Positions 1 through 10,400 of a stretch of DNA of 64,000 nucleotides are shown here, piece after piece; positions within the stretch are counted from its first letter, which is position 1, and every line of letters begins with the position of its first letter. The translations under genes and the position numbers were made by a program. Source of the DNA: Schistocephalus solidus (taxonomy: Eukaryota > Platyhelminthes > Cestoda > Diphyllobothriidea > Diphyllobothriidae); NCBI GenBank assembly GCA_017591395.1, contig WEDG01004009.1, positions 61,643 to 125,642 of the forward strand. Direction: 5' to 3'. Below the pieces are notes generated by a model. It was given only the letters and a program-made list of their open reading frames with translations, was not told the DNA's origin and searched no databases.

Positions 1-2479
1 CAACCGAAAAGTACTTCTTTCTAACTGAAGCCCATAAGAGATTTTCAGATCTGGATCTCAGTTCTACTCACTTGTTTTATTGAAACAGGTGTGTCTAGGA
101 CTGAATATCCAGCTCAGTTAATTTGATGCTGAGAAGATCCTGTTTTCAATTTTAGGCTTCTGTTCTGTAACCTACATAAGTTATTATTGATTTAAGAATT
201 ACTTATTGTGATAAAGAAACTTGGATACGTGATACCCATTTGTTCTTGTTTACTGGAATGGTATTTCAGGAGATTATACATAATTTATAAGTAAGCTAGT
301 TACTAACCACCAGAGAGGAGGAAATATGAACCCTTCAGGATCGAAACTTTTTGTCTATTTTCGGAAAGGCATGGTCGCGAATGAAAGAGCTAATGGAGTG
401 CCTTCTTGAGTATCAATCGTAAGTGCTTATTTACGTTCCTTCGTTTATAAAATCATAGGGGAAAAGCCTCAGGCTGGGCCAAAGGGGTTTTATTTCAAAA
501 ATAAAACAACCACGGTTTTCCTGTGGAATAAGAAGCGATTTCAATAGAAAGGACAGAATAAGACACTGTACTTCACGTTCATCTTGTCAGCCTTGCCATC
601 TGCAAGACAGACCTCAGTGACGTTGCTGTTTAATTCAACCATAAACATTCAGCCAGTTGGTGGAATGGATACCAGGACATAGAAATACACACTGTGGACG
701 TTTTTAAATGCCTGCTTAACGGTGATGAAGGAAGATATAATTTACTTATACCACTTTTTATTAATAAGGATATTTCTAGGCTGGTACATCGTGAACTGCT
801 TAGTAAGCGTTTGAATCGGTCAAGTAGATAAAAGCACAAAGTCTGACACTTGCATCTGTCTGTTGGCTTTCTAAGTGAGCAGTTCCGTTGTACCTGGGTA
901 GAATATGCTATTTTTAATTTACCGAGGATATTTGTAGAAGCAAATCTTTAACTAGAATAAGAATGTGGCGAGGCGACATGAATTGAAGCTGAGGTAATGG
1001 GTGAATGGCGAATAATTCCTGATTTGTGCTTATTATCTTAAGCGGTTAGTGAATGGAGCTAGCCACCCACAAGCGAAAATTCCCGGCAAATAATTATGCG
1101 AATAGTAGTGAAGGCGAAAAGATGCAGCGATAACACGAAACCCTTTTTCGCATCCTCCTGATTGGCTGATGGAGACAGAGTCTTGTTCATTGGCTAATCC
1201 GATGGTTGTGTTTTTTTTTCAACAACATGTCTTGTAGTAAACTGGTTTTTGCTACAATCAATAATGTGCAACACGTCCTCGCTTTCTAATCAAGATTAAA
1301 CTCTGACCTTACTTGATTGTATGGCTGTCTGACCGATTATTGCGGACACGAGAGAGTAATGACAGCCCACTCCAATTTTTATTTCAAAACAGCAGTGTAT
1401 TACTAAGTAGGTTCAATTTCTCAGCATTCGTGACGCCCTAAATCGCTTAGTTCCTGTATAGATTTCTCCAATCGCTCAAGGTCCATCACATACTGTAGCC
1501 AAAAATATCCATGTTTCTCTCAGTGAATCTATACTTCAGTCCTAACTGGGCAAGGTCATACACAAAACAGCTTTCATGCTTTTCAAAATCAGTAGTGTTG
1601 ACCTATCGACTAAAACAAAATTCCGTTGGCGTTTCAGCAACTGTACGCACGTGCATTTGTCATGAGTTATCCCTGTGGATAATGTATTTGTTCCACGCCA
1701 TGAGGAATGTGTTAATCACACTACAGTCTCCGTTCACAAGCCAGAGGAAAAGGAAAAGACAACTGTATCAATTTCTTTACTGCTAAATTTTGCTTTTCGC
1801 ATGGAAAACAACCTGAAACCAACAAAGGTAGTCAAATGACGTATGTAGCTGTGTTATATGACAGGTGCGTCTACAATTGACATGCCCATCTCGTTTCTAC
1901 TTAGTGAACCCCCGGAAAGGTAGATTATACAGCGGGACAATACACGTTAATTAAAATTCGGCTGTATATTTTCGTTGGGGCGTGCATCTTGCTTCATTGC
2001 ACTATCCAACAGATAAATACCTGAAGAAACAAACAGGATGGAGGAAGGTGAGCGAAAATGAATTGTGCTAGACTAGTTGGCTGATCTCAAATCCTGAAAA
2101 AAACAATTTCCGTTTTGGACGTCACCCCGACAAAGAGCCGTCCACATTTGCATACGGAGAGCACAGAGACCAGAGCTCTCGCAATCGAAAAAAATGCAAA
2201 ACTTCATTCACAGGATTGCGAAAAGTCCCACCGAAGGATGCAGAATACTATTTGAGGAGTACACGTGAGCTTACGATAATTTCCCATTGGGACCAGTAAA
2301 TTTATATGAGGACGGATACAAGTTTCCCAAATTAGAAGCATACATGTCTTAGGATTGTAGTACGTAAGCCTAATGAAATTAAAGTGGATAGCAAACAGCC
2401 CCCAGGCTTACTGCAAGGGGTTAGCATTGCTTCTATGACTTCCCGTAATACAGGTGACCTTGCGTTAAATTGCAGGATG
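1..2479. other. Non-coding stretch, no gene recognised
   Basis: Both strands carry only short open frames (longest about 90 codons), without recognisable domains, conserved splice-bounded exons or repeats. Composition is AT-rich and similar to other intergenic parts of the window. It may be intergenic or part of a long intron of the minus-strand mannosidase gene, whose missing exons must lie at coordinates below 11401; I could not identify any such exon here. Confidence 0.6.
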
Positions 2480-2486
2480 GGTAAAT

Positions 2487-4030
2487 ATGCTTTCACTTTT
2501 AAAAGACGATTCAACATACAAACCTTTGTCTGCAGACCCCACAAAATCCCAAAACTCGTGCATTGAAAAAGCACTAAAACGCCTTACGGGAAGGAAATTA
2601 ATATCAGAAGTTCTTGCTAAATCCTTAAAAGAGGAAGAACCCACCATTGCAAAAATATATGGTCTTCCAAAAATTCACAAAACTGGTATCCCACTGCGAC
2701 CGATAGTCTCCTTAATCGGTGCACCGAATTATAAAATTTCAAAGTGGCTATTTCACCAGCTACATCCACTTACAAAGAACTCTAAATACTCCATTAAAGA
2801 TTCAAAAAGTTTTCTAGACAAATTAAAAGGAATCACAGTTACACCTGACGAGGTAATGGTTTCATTCGATGTGGTCTCGCTCTTCACCTTGATCCCCCTT
2901 GATTTAGCGAGATCATGCACCGAAGAACTACTCCACGCCTACGTCACTGATGTACCTGCCGATGCTTTTACTCCAACTCCTAGACCTTTGTCTAGAAACC
3001 AATTTTTTCCTTCTCCGGCCAATGCTATCAACAACTTAAAGGAGCCCCCTATGGGGTCGCTCCATATCCCTGCTTCCTCGCTGAAGCTGTAATGCAGAAA
3101 TTGGAATCGATAGCTCTCCTGGTGTTAAACCAAAATTGTGGTTGCGATGGTGCTGATGATACATTTGTCATCGTCAAGAAAGAACTATTAGACCTGCTCT
3201 ACAAAAATCTAGACTCAACATTTCCAGGAATTGAATTTACGTTCGAGACGGAAGCTGATGGACAACTCCCATTTCTGGATGTCCTCGTACAGCGGAAAAC
3301 TGATGGATCACTCCACACATCAGTTTACCGCAAAGAAACATATTCTGAGGTCATCCTATACTTTGAGAGTAATCATACTATCTCTCACAAAAGGAGTTCT
3401 GTCTACAATCTCCTAAATCGAGCCAAAACACATTGCTCTGATGAAGAAAGTTATCGAGCAGAAATGAAATACCTCTTTAACTTGTTCTCTAAAAATGGAT
3501 ACCCCCGTGACTTCGTGTATCGTTGTCTAATGCGACAAGAATCCAAAGAGAAAGGTATTTTAAGCAACACGGCCACCTAGGCACCCAAAACAATGACCTG
3601 GCGAACTCTCCCGTACATTAAAAATGTATCTGAGCTTGTCGAAAGACAGCTTAAAAAACACCAGATACAAGTAGCACACCACCATACATCTACTTTACGC
3701 TCACAGCTTGTACAACCTAAGGACAGGGTTAGCTACCTTGATAAAAAGGTGTTGTCTACAAAATTCCATGTTCCAGTTGTAATGCCGTTTATTGTGGCCA
3801 AACTGGGAAATCTGTCTCAACCCGCCTACACGAACATCACTTGGCGGTCAGAAGACGAGACCATTTATCCCAAGTGGCTATGCATACACTGGAAACCGGA
3901 CATAAATTTGCATGGGAGAATACACGGATTGTTGGCATCTGCCCAATCAGAAAAAGGCCGTGAATTCCTGGAAGCAATGCACTCAGATGAGGCATGCATC
4001 AACCGGCATATCGATTTGGATGCCACATAA
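2487..4030 (+). pseudogene. Penelope-type reverse transcriptase / GIY-YIG endonuclease, frameshifted
   Basis: The first frame (2487-about 3070) has the Penelope RT signature YGLPKIHKTGIPLRPIVS, followed by a motif A region reading VSFDVVSLFTLIP. A frameshift near 3070 occurs right after MGS, in the loop before the catalytic aspartates. The next frame (3092-3580) contains GADDTFVIVK, equivalent to the Y(V/A)DD box but with the tyrosine replaced by glycine, and a conserved LPFLDVLVQRK block. The C-terminal endonuclease is split between two frames: CGQTGKSVSTRLHEHHLAVR (GIY-YIG-like core) lies in one and FLEAMHSDEACINRHIDLD in the other. In intact elements this protein would reverse-transcribe its RNA and nick target DNA. 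This copy cannot encode a working enzyme. Confidence 0.85.
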
Positions 4031-4171
4031 AAAAATCGTTAAAGAAAAATTCAAAACGCCCAAAAACCAATCACGAAGGGATGACGAAATACACTCAAAG
4101 CCTATTGGTTCGGATTTTGCCCAATCTCAGAATCCTTTGTTTAACATGGTTAATTGATTAATTGTTCCTGT

Positions 4172-4225
4172 ACACTGCCCGTAGTCTGAAGACGAGCTGG
4201 GGGACCAGTCTCAAAAATTTACGCA
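4172..4225 (+). ncRNA. Decayed hammerhead-ribozyme-like motif at Penelope copy 1 end
   Basis: CTGAAGA (4186-4192) fits the hammerhead CUGANGA core. It is followed by a hairpin (about 4194-4212, GGGA loop) and then CAAAAATTTACG, where an active ribozyme would have GAAA, a short palindrome and a cleavable C. The position relative to the ORF matches the clearer motif in the neighbouring Penelope family. The G of GAAA, the general base in catalysis, reads C, and stem I pairs poorly, so I infer an inactive remnant. It could also be a chance match. Confidence 0.35.
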
Positions 4226-4259
4226 TTAAAGTTTCGATTTTTCCCAAAGAATTTCGTCT

Positions 4260-4263
<4 letters not shown>

Positions 4264-4336
<73 letters not shown>
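4264..4336. repeat. (AT)n microsatellite between two Penelope elements
   Basis: An almost uninterrupted AT dinucleotide tract of about 73 bases separates the 3' end of Penelope copy 1 (plus) from the 3' end of the minus-strand Penelope copy 2a. Both elements end against it. Confidence 0.95.
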
Positions 4337-4410
4337 ATAAATAGCTGAGGTAGAGTGCATTCTGAGATGATATATTAAAGAAAAAAGAGCTCGTCGGAAA
4401 ATATAGTTGT

Positions 4411-4460
4411 ACTCGTGAATTTTCAAGTTGGTCACACCAACCCGTCGTCAGACGAAATGA
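4411..4460 (-). ncRNA. Hammerhead ribozyme candidate in Penelope copy 2a
   Basis: Read on the minus strand: stem I 5' arm ATTTCGT, then core CTGACGA (4445-4451). After one unpaired C comes an 8-bp stem II (GGGTTGGT pairing with ACCAACTT, loop GTG), then GAAA (from 4424), AATT, C, and stem I 3' arm ACGAG. Stem III within one molecule is minimal, but AAUU is self-complementary and could form between two molecules. Type I hammerheads with a tiny stem III that work as dimers are described from Penelope-like elements. Predicted cleavage lies between 4417 and 4416. The extra C between core and stem II is a departure from the textbook form. Confidence 0.62.
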
Positions 4461-4813
4461 ACAGAGGAGAAATGAAATGGTCAGATGACCAGTTTGTGCT
4501 ACAGTACAGACAAGGACAGACAACAAACTGGGGTGTGAGGAATGGGTACATAATTGGATTGGGGCCGGTTAGGGGGCTGTTAGGGTTCCCTGTGTCGGAG
4601 GCGAAGGGGGATGGCGAGTAAATGTGACTGCAGACGGTAAACTTATTTGTCGACGATGCGGGATGGGGGCAGAGGTATTTATAGTTTCAACTGTTGTTCG
4701 CCGTGTCAGGGGGAAGGGGTGGCGAGACAGTGAGATTCTACATGGTCCAGAAAAGATTAGCGGCTGTGGTTAGGTTGTGGGCGCAAATCAAAGAGCCGGG
4801 CACGCAGGCCTTC

Positions 4814-5588
4814 CTATTGAGAGTCCAGATCGACATGGCGGTTGATGCTGGTTGTGTTAGAGTGCCACGCCTCGAGGAATTCACGCTTTTGTTTGTTGTT
4901 AGCCATTGCAACAACTTCGGTTCCATCCCAATTGAAGCGATGGTCGAACTCAAGGGCGTGCGCAAAGATGAGTGACAATGGGTCGCGTCGACGAATGGCT
5001 AGTTTATGTTCCGTAATACGCGTCCCAAGTCGTCGGCCGGTATGACCAATATAAGTGCAAGAGCTGTTAGCACACGGAATGCGATAGATGACATTAGTTT
5101 GCTGCTCTTTGGGTACAGGGTCTTTTACTCGGGATAGTGTTGCATGCAAGGACGATGCCGGTTTGTGCGCAATGGAGATGCCAAACCGGTTTAATTGTCG
5201 GGCGATCGCTTCGGAGATGCCCTGCATGTAAGGTTGGGAGTAGAATTTACGCGGTCCGGGTTCTCCATTAGAGGCGAAAGTTTGTGGTTGCCTCTGGTGT
5301 CTGAGGCAGCTTTTCACAAAACTGACTGGGTATCCGTTGAGTCGGAATAACTGATACAGGTAAGTGAGTTCTTTTTTTGCGTAGCTGATCGCTACTACAG
5401 TAACGAAAGTCCCGGTGGAAAAGGGTTCGAACGCAGCTTTTTTATGGGCCGCAGGATGGTTGCTATCATAGCTAAGTATGATATCGGCATTAAAGCCTTT
5501 TCGGTGGACGCTCGTTGCGAGGCATCCATCACTGAGCTTTTGGATACTCACGTCGAGGAACGGAAGGATACCTCCTGTTGCCTCCTGT
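4814..5588 (-). pseudogene. Penelope RT C-terminus plus GIY-YIG endonuclease, uninterrupted fragment
   Basis: A 258-codon uninterrupted minus-strand frame. It starts at GGILPFLDVSIQKLSDG (after the RT catalytic motif) and runs through a thumb-like region to the GIY-YIG domain. The endonuclease part has VIYRIPCANSSC (GIY half with a Cys pair), then TYIGHTGRRLGTRITEHK (YIG half with the catalytic-type Arg). It ends with FLEAWHSNTTSINRHVDLD, the conserved Penelope terminus. The RT palm with its YVDD box is absent because of 5' truncation, so only the endonuclease portion could be made and there is no proper start. Confidence 0.85.
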
Positions 5589-5589
5589 T

Positions 5590-6881
5590 CGCCCACTTAC
5601 AACCTTGCTAAATGGTTTCACCGGCACCTGAAGCACCTCACCGCTGGATCACAATACAGCATTAAAAACTCTCAGGCATTCCTCCAGAAGATCCAAGGCC
5701 TTAAAGTAAGTCCTGATGAGTGTATTCTATCGTTTGACGTAGTTGCCCTGTTTTCTTCAATACCACATGAATTGATCATTGAGAGCGTAACTCGGCGCCT
5801 GCAAGATAACCCAATCGACATTCCAATACAGCACGTTTCAGAAATGCTTAGGCTTTGCCTCAAGGACTATTGTCAATTCGATGGAAAGTTCTATCAACAG
5901 GTTAAGGGTACCCCAATGGGCTCACCAATCTCGGGGTCTACTGGCAGAACTAGTATTGCAACAACTAGAAGAGGAGGTTATGCGACATTTCAGACCAAAA
6001 ATGTGGGTCCGATACGTAGATGATACATTTGTTATCATAAAGGCCTCCGAAATTGAGCAGTTGCATCTGAGCCTGAATAGTCTTTTCCCAGCTATTCAGT
6101 TTACTCGTGAAGAGGCAACAGGAGGTATCCTTCCGTTCCTCGACGTGAGTATCCAAAAGCTCAGTGATGGATGCCTCGCAACGAGCGTCCACCGAAAGGC
6201 TCTAATGCCGATATCATACTTAGCTATGATAGCAACCATCCTGCGGCCCATAAAGAAGCTGCGTTCGAACCCTTTTCCACCGGGCCTTTCGTTACTGTAG
6301 TAGCGATCAGCTACGCAAAAAAGAACTCACTTACCTGTATCAGTTATTCCGACTCAACGGATACCCAGTCAGTTTTGTGAAAAGCTGCCTCAGACACCAG
6401 AAGCAACCACAAACTTTCGCCTCTAATGGAGAACCCGGACCGCGTAAATTCTACTCCCCAACCTTCCATGCAGGGCATCTCCGAAGCGATCGCCCGACAA
6501 TTAAACCGGTTTGGCATCTCCATTGCGCACAAACCGGCATCGTCCTTGCGCGCAACACTATCCCGAGTAAAAGACCCTGTACCCAAAGAGCAGCAAACTA
6601 ATGTCATCTATCGCATTCCGTGTGCTAACAGCTCTTGCACTTATATTGGTCATACCGGCCGACGACTTGGGACGCGTATTACGGAACATAAACTAGCCAT
6701 TCGTCGACGCGACCCATTGTCACTCATCTTTGCGCACGCCCTTGAGTTCGACCATCGCTTCAATTGGGATGGAACCGAAGTTGTTGCAATGGCTAACAAC
6801 AAACAAAGGCGTGAATTCCTCGAGGCGTGGCACTCTAACACAACCAGCATCAACCGCCATGTCGATCTGGACTCTCAATAG
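5590..6881 (+). pseudogene. Penelope reverse transcriptase and GIY-YIG endonuclease, frameshifted
   Basis: Motif A reads LSFDVVALFSSIP. Motif B, KGTPMGSPISG, is followed by a one-base frameshift near 5937, after which the frame continues as LLAELVLQQLEEEV. Motif C, VRYVDDTFVIIK, is intact (YVDD). The conserved GGILPFLDVSIQ block follows. Further frame breaks between about 6200 and 6430 separate RT from the GIY-YIG frame (6426-6881), which contains TYIGHTGRRLGTRITEHK and ends with INRHVDLD. All catalytic motifs are readable, so decay is recent, but the N-terminal part is missing and the frame is broken. Confidence 0.86.
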
Positions 6882-7236
6882 GAAGGCCTGCGTGCCCGGC
6901 TCTTTGATTTGCGCCCACAACCTAACCACAGCCGCTAATCTTTTCTGGACCATGTAGAATCTCACTGTCTCGCCACCCCCTCCCCCTGACACGGCGAACA
7001 ACAGTTGAAACTATAAATACCTCTGCCCCCATCCCGCATCGTCGACAAATAAGTTTACCGTCTGCAGTCACATTTTACTCGCCATCCCCCTTCGCCTCCG
7101 ACACAGGAACCCTAAAAGCCCCCTAACCGGCCCCAATCCAATATGTACCCATTCCTCACACCCCAGTTTGTTGTCTGTCCTTGTCTGTACTGTAGCACAA
7201 ACTGGTCATCTGACTCATTTCATTTCTCCTCTGTTC

Positions 7237-7286
7237 ATTTCGTCTGACGACGGGTTAGGTGTGACCAACTTGAAAATTCACGAGTA
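7237..7286 (+). ncRNA. Hammerhead ribozyme candidate in Penelope copy 2b
   Basis: Counterpart of the motif at 4411-4460. Core CTGACGA is at 7244-7250, one unpaired C follows, and stem II spans 7252-7271 with an extra A (GGGTTAGGT against ACCAACTT). Then come GAAA (7272-7275), ATT and cleavable C at 7279, followed by ACGAG, which pairs with the upstream CGT and neighbouring bases. The inserted A should put a bulge into stem II, so this copy may be less active than copy 2a. Confidence 0.55.
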
Positions 7287-7322
7287 CAACTCTATTTTCC
7301 GACGAGCTCTTTTTATTCATAT

Positions 7323-7323
<1 letters not shown>

Positions 7324-7414
<91 letters not shown>

Positions 7415-7482
7415 TGAAGAAAAAGAGCTCGTCGGAAAATAGAGTTGTACTCGTGAATTTATATATATATATATATATATAC
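7324..7482. repeat. (AT)n tracts enclosing a 44-base Penelope 3'-end fragment
   Basis: An AT dinucleotide tract (7324-7413) is followed by a short fragment (7416-7459) of the Penelope copy 2 terminus in minus orientation, then a second AT tract (7461-7482). The fragment mirrors 7276-7318, making an inverted repeat around the AT tract. On the minus strand it starts only four or five bases upstream of the predicted hammerhead cleavage point. Confidence 0.9.
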
Positions 7483-10400
7483 TGGTAGATGACGCTCACT
7501 GATTAGTTACGGCTCACCTGTCCATTCTGTCTTGTGGTTTAGACTGGAGCACCGCAAAAAGCCACAAAACGGCTTGTAACGACAAATACAAGAAAAACTG
7601 TAGTTGGCTTATTAGTGGTTATCATTCAGACATGACCATCCGTATTGGTATTCCCACTTAATTAATATGTCTCGATTTTAGTATAAAGGTCAAAAGTGGT
7701 TTGTGAAATATTTACGAAAATTGTCGTATAAGTTAAGAAAGGGCAGCGTAATAAAAATTCTGATGATATTTTTACCTAGCTCTTCAAAACGTGACATATT
7801 TTCTTTGACTAAAACTTTTGGAATTATTTTAACCATTTTTTTAAAGTCACAGTTAAAGTTTACTCCCAAAGAAATGTATATGCATCTGACTTTGTAAAGG
7901 ATAAATAAGCCTAATTTCTCTTGCTCATTCGGCTGTTAATGACTGGAACATTGTAATCGAAAAATTAAGGAGCTCATCACATTTTTACTGTTTTTAACTT
8001 AACAGCTCAACTCCCTTAACCTTGGTCTACCTACGGAGGTAGTTTAAATGATTCACCAACTCATGAAACAGCGATGAAAATGCACATTCTCAATTAATTT
8101 TAGAGACCACTAAACGAGAGGTTTTTGCGCGAGCATCCTGTGCTTCCCACAGAGCCTAAACGCTTTACCGACCACCTTTAAGAGTGAAATTGTTGCACCC
8201 TTTTGAGGACGTTTTCCTTGCCGCGTTCTGCGGCCTCATTCCAGCCCCAAGCAAGCGAGAAAAATGAGGAATGCTTGATGAGAGGTGTTCCATACAAGTT
8301 AATAACGCACGCGTGATTTTTTGGCGGTTTTGACACTTAAGACCACCGGAAGACAAATCTACATCCGTTTTTCTGCCAGAGTGCACCAGTGCGAACTAAC
8401 AGGGCGGATGAAAAATGTGCCTTGCTTTTTTTGAAGCCAAATATAATACGCTGGCGTGCCAGAGTAACGTGAAGTTTTCGGGTCAATTCTGCAATAGGTG
8501 AATAGATTCCATCTATGTGTTGTTTGTGCCTGTAGCTAAATATGGCGTTGCAGTCATCAGTGCTGCTTTCAGCTAGAATTATCCCATTTTACTTGAAGCC
8601 TAAATCTCCCTTTTAGATAGTCACGTGGGTAGTATGCACGTTGGCAAATGTTGCATTTAACAGTACTACAATTGGTTATTTTTTCTTTCTTATGAGTTGC
8701 ATAAATGGCAGGTCTTAACTATAATAGGTCAATCGTCGTAAGTGCGGTGGCCCGGGTAGTACAATAGTTATGATCTGTGCATCATCTCTAGAAATCAAAC
8801 ATGTGTATTCACAGGGAGCGTTTACAAGTTAAATCCCGGTCAAATGTGTGTTTTTAATGAATTACTTACCATGCGCTGACATAAACTATCTCAGTTCCTA
8901 CCTATCTGTTCAAATTGCGAGCTGCGTAATAATTTGACTCAGCAATTTTTTAAGCAGACATGACTGGAATAGGTGACTACTGAAGTTTAATTGCAACAGA
9001 TGAGTTGCTTCAAGTCTTACATCTCCGACTTATAATAAAGCTTTTACATTTCTAGCGCCTTCTAAGGCTTTGAACCCGGTTACTTATCTTACTTCCTGAC
9101 CTGAGCAATGCACATCACCTAGTGCAGGTCATGTGACCTCTGCGTGCTTAGTCGTCCTCGGTGAAGTTCTTACCTTGGCTTCACGCTGTGTCTTAGACGA
9201 CTTTAAAGTAAGCACGCAGTTGAAGAGTCCGGATGTTGCGCACATCAGGGCAAAATTTCGCACATTGGATGCCAATAAAGATGATCAAAGCGGGGGCAGT
9301 CGGTTAAAGTGGTTACGACGGAGAAGGCAAATGGCGCACGTAAGCCTTAGAGTTCTCGGGGTTTTTAACTAATGGATAGCATCCAAAAACTTTCAGGATG
9401 ACTTCTAACCTGTTGGGCGCATCAAGTTCATCAAAAGCGTTCAAGCATGAATAATCGTAGTCAGTCAAAGCTGACCGATAAGGGATGAAGAGGCGTGTTT
9501 TGGGTGGAAATATAGGAGAGCATGCGGGGAGTTGTGTAGGAGGACTTTGTAGATGTATTTATGAAGAAAATGGTTCCCTTGTCCTGCTAATAATGATGTT
9601 AAAAAAGGCAGTATAATCCTACTGTTATCTTGTTGGCAATAAGGTCAGCTCCTCTGTGTTCGCACAAGGTATTTGGGAGAAAAGTGATGACTTCAATGTT
9701 TCTCGGGATTTTTATAGTTTCATTCCAGTTCTATTTATATCTTAATCTGTTTTTACTGCATTTTTATGCATAATTTTTAATTTTAACGACAATTTCCTGT
9801 TAGTTTATTAACACTCGTATTTTATGTGCTGGTTGCCATTTTACTGATATGTATATTGAACTTTTTTATTGAATGACTTGCCACAAAACTAGTAGACTGT
9901 ATTGCAGTTATTTTTGCGCATCCACCGTCAATTTAGTGTGATTTTGCTATATGTATTTTCAGTGCTTGTTCACTAACTTAGTATAGACACGACGAATTCG
10001 TATTTTTTAATTTGATCCTCAGTGTACAACCAACTAGTACGCTGTCGGACATTATATCTGCCTACAGCAGTACTTTAAAACAAAATAAACGAACTTCTAA
10101 TAAGAATTGTCCTGCTAAGTAACCCTTATTGGTTTACATTCAAAAAAATCAAATTGCCTTCAAATAAGAGGTTTCGGTCAAACCGCCTACCTAGGACAAA
10201 ATTTTGGTCAAGTTCACCCGATACGTTATCTTTCATACATTGCGCTCTCACTCCGACGGCAAATGATGCTGAATCAACACTTTTCTGACCAAATAATTTC
10301 GCAACAAGTCAGTACACTCAGTTTTCTGTTTAGGAAGACTGGTCTTAAAGGATAAACTATCAAAGCATACTTCCAAAATGCGCATGCATAGTGGGAAAGC

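Larger units (their letters stand above)
2480..4262 (+). mobile_element. Penelope-like retroelement, copy 1 (5'-truncated, decayed)
   Basis: A plus-strand Penelope-like element. Its coding part begins abruptly inside the reverse transcriptase near 2487, without the conserved segment that normally precedes it, so it is 5'-truncated. It runs through RT and a GIY-YIG-type endonuclease domain to about 4030. A short 3' tail region follows (4030-4262), containing a decayed hammerhead-like motif and ending against an (AT)n tract. The frame is broken several times. The family differs in sequence from the neighbouring inverted pair. Truncation at the 5' end is typical of this class. Confidence 0.88.
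4337..5588 (-). mobile_element. Penelope-like retroelement, copy 2a (5'-truncated, minus)
   Basis: A minus-strand copy covering the C-terminal part of the RT, the whole GIY-YIG domain and the 3' untranslated region. It is nearly identical, as an inverted repeat, to copy 2b at about 6118-7323. Its 5' end is fused near 5583-5588 to the 5' end of copy 2b, head to head. The 3' end carries a hammerhead motif (4411-4460) and stops at the (AT)n tract. Confidence 0.88.
4337..7323. repeat. About 1.2-kb-arm inverted repeat formed by two Penelope copies
   Basis: The left arm (about 4390-5583) and the right arm (about 6118-7320) are near-identical in opposite orientation, including both hammerhead motifs and the GIY-YIG coding region. 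A single-copy spacer of about 530 bases contains the RT core of copy 2b. At the junction (5570-5590) a short motif (CCTCCTGTT) is repeated twice. A read-through transcript could fold into a long double-stranded RNA. Confidence 0.88.
5584..7323 (+). mobile_element. Penelope-like retroelement, copy 2b (5'-truncated, plus)
   Basis: A plus-strand copy of the same Penelope family as copy 2a, but extending further 5', from the middle of the RT (starting at SPTYNLAKWF) through palm, thumb and GIY-YIG to the 3' untranslated region. The 3' region includes a TATAAATA-like stretch near 7012, C-rich sequence and a hammerhead motif at 7237-7286. It ends at the (AT)n tract beginning at 7324. Confidence 0.88.

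Noticed and set aside
4814..5045. Plus-strand open frames across 4694-5045
   Set aside because: They are antisense shadows of the Penelope GIY-YIG coding sequence; the mirrored frames reappear on the opposite strand at 6650-7001.
8737..8850. Possible tRNA-derived SINE with weak A and B boxes
   Set aside because: The A box is poor, no D-arm pairing is found and the B box match is partial.
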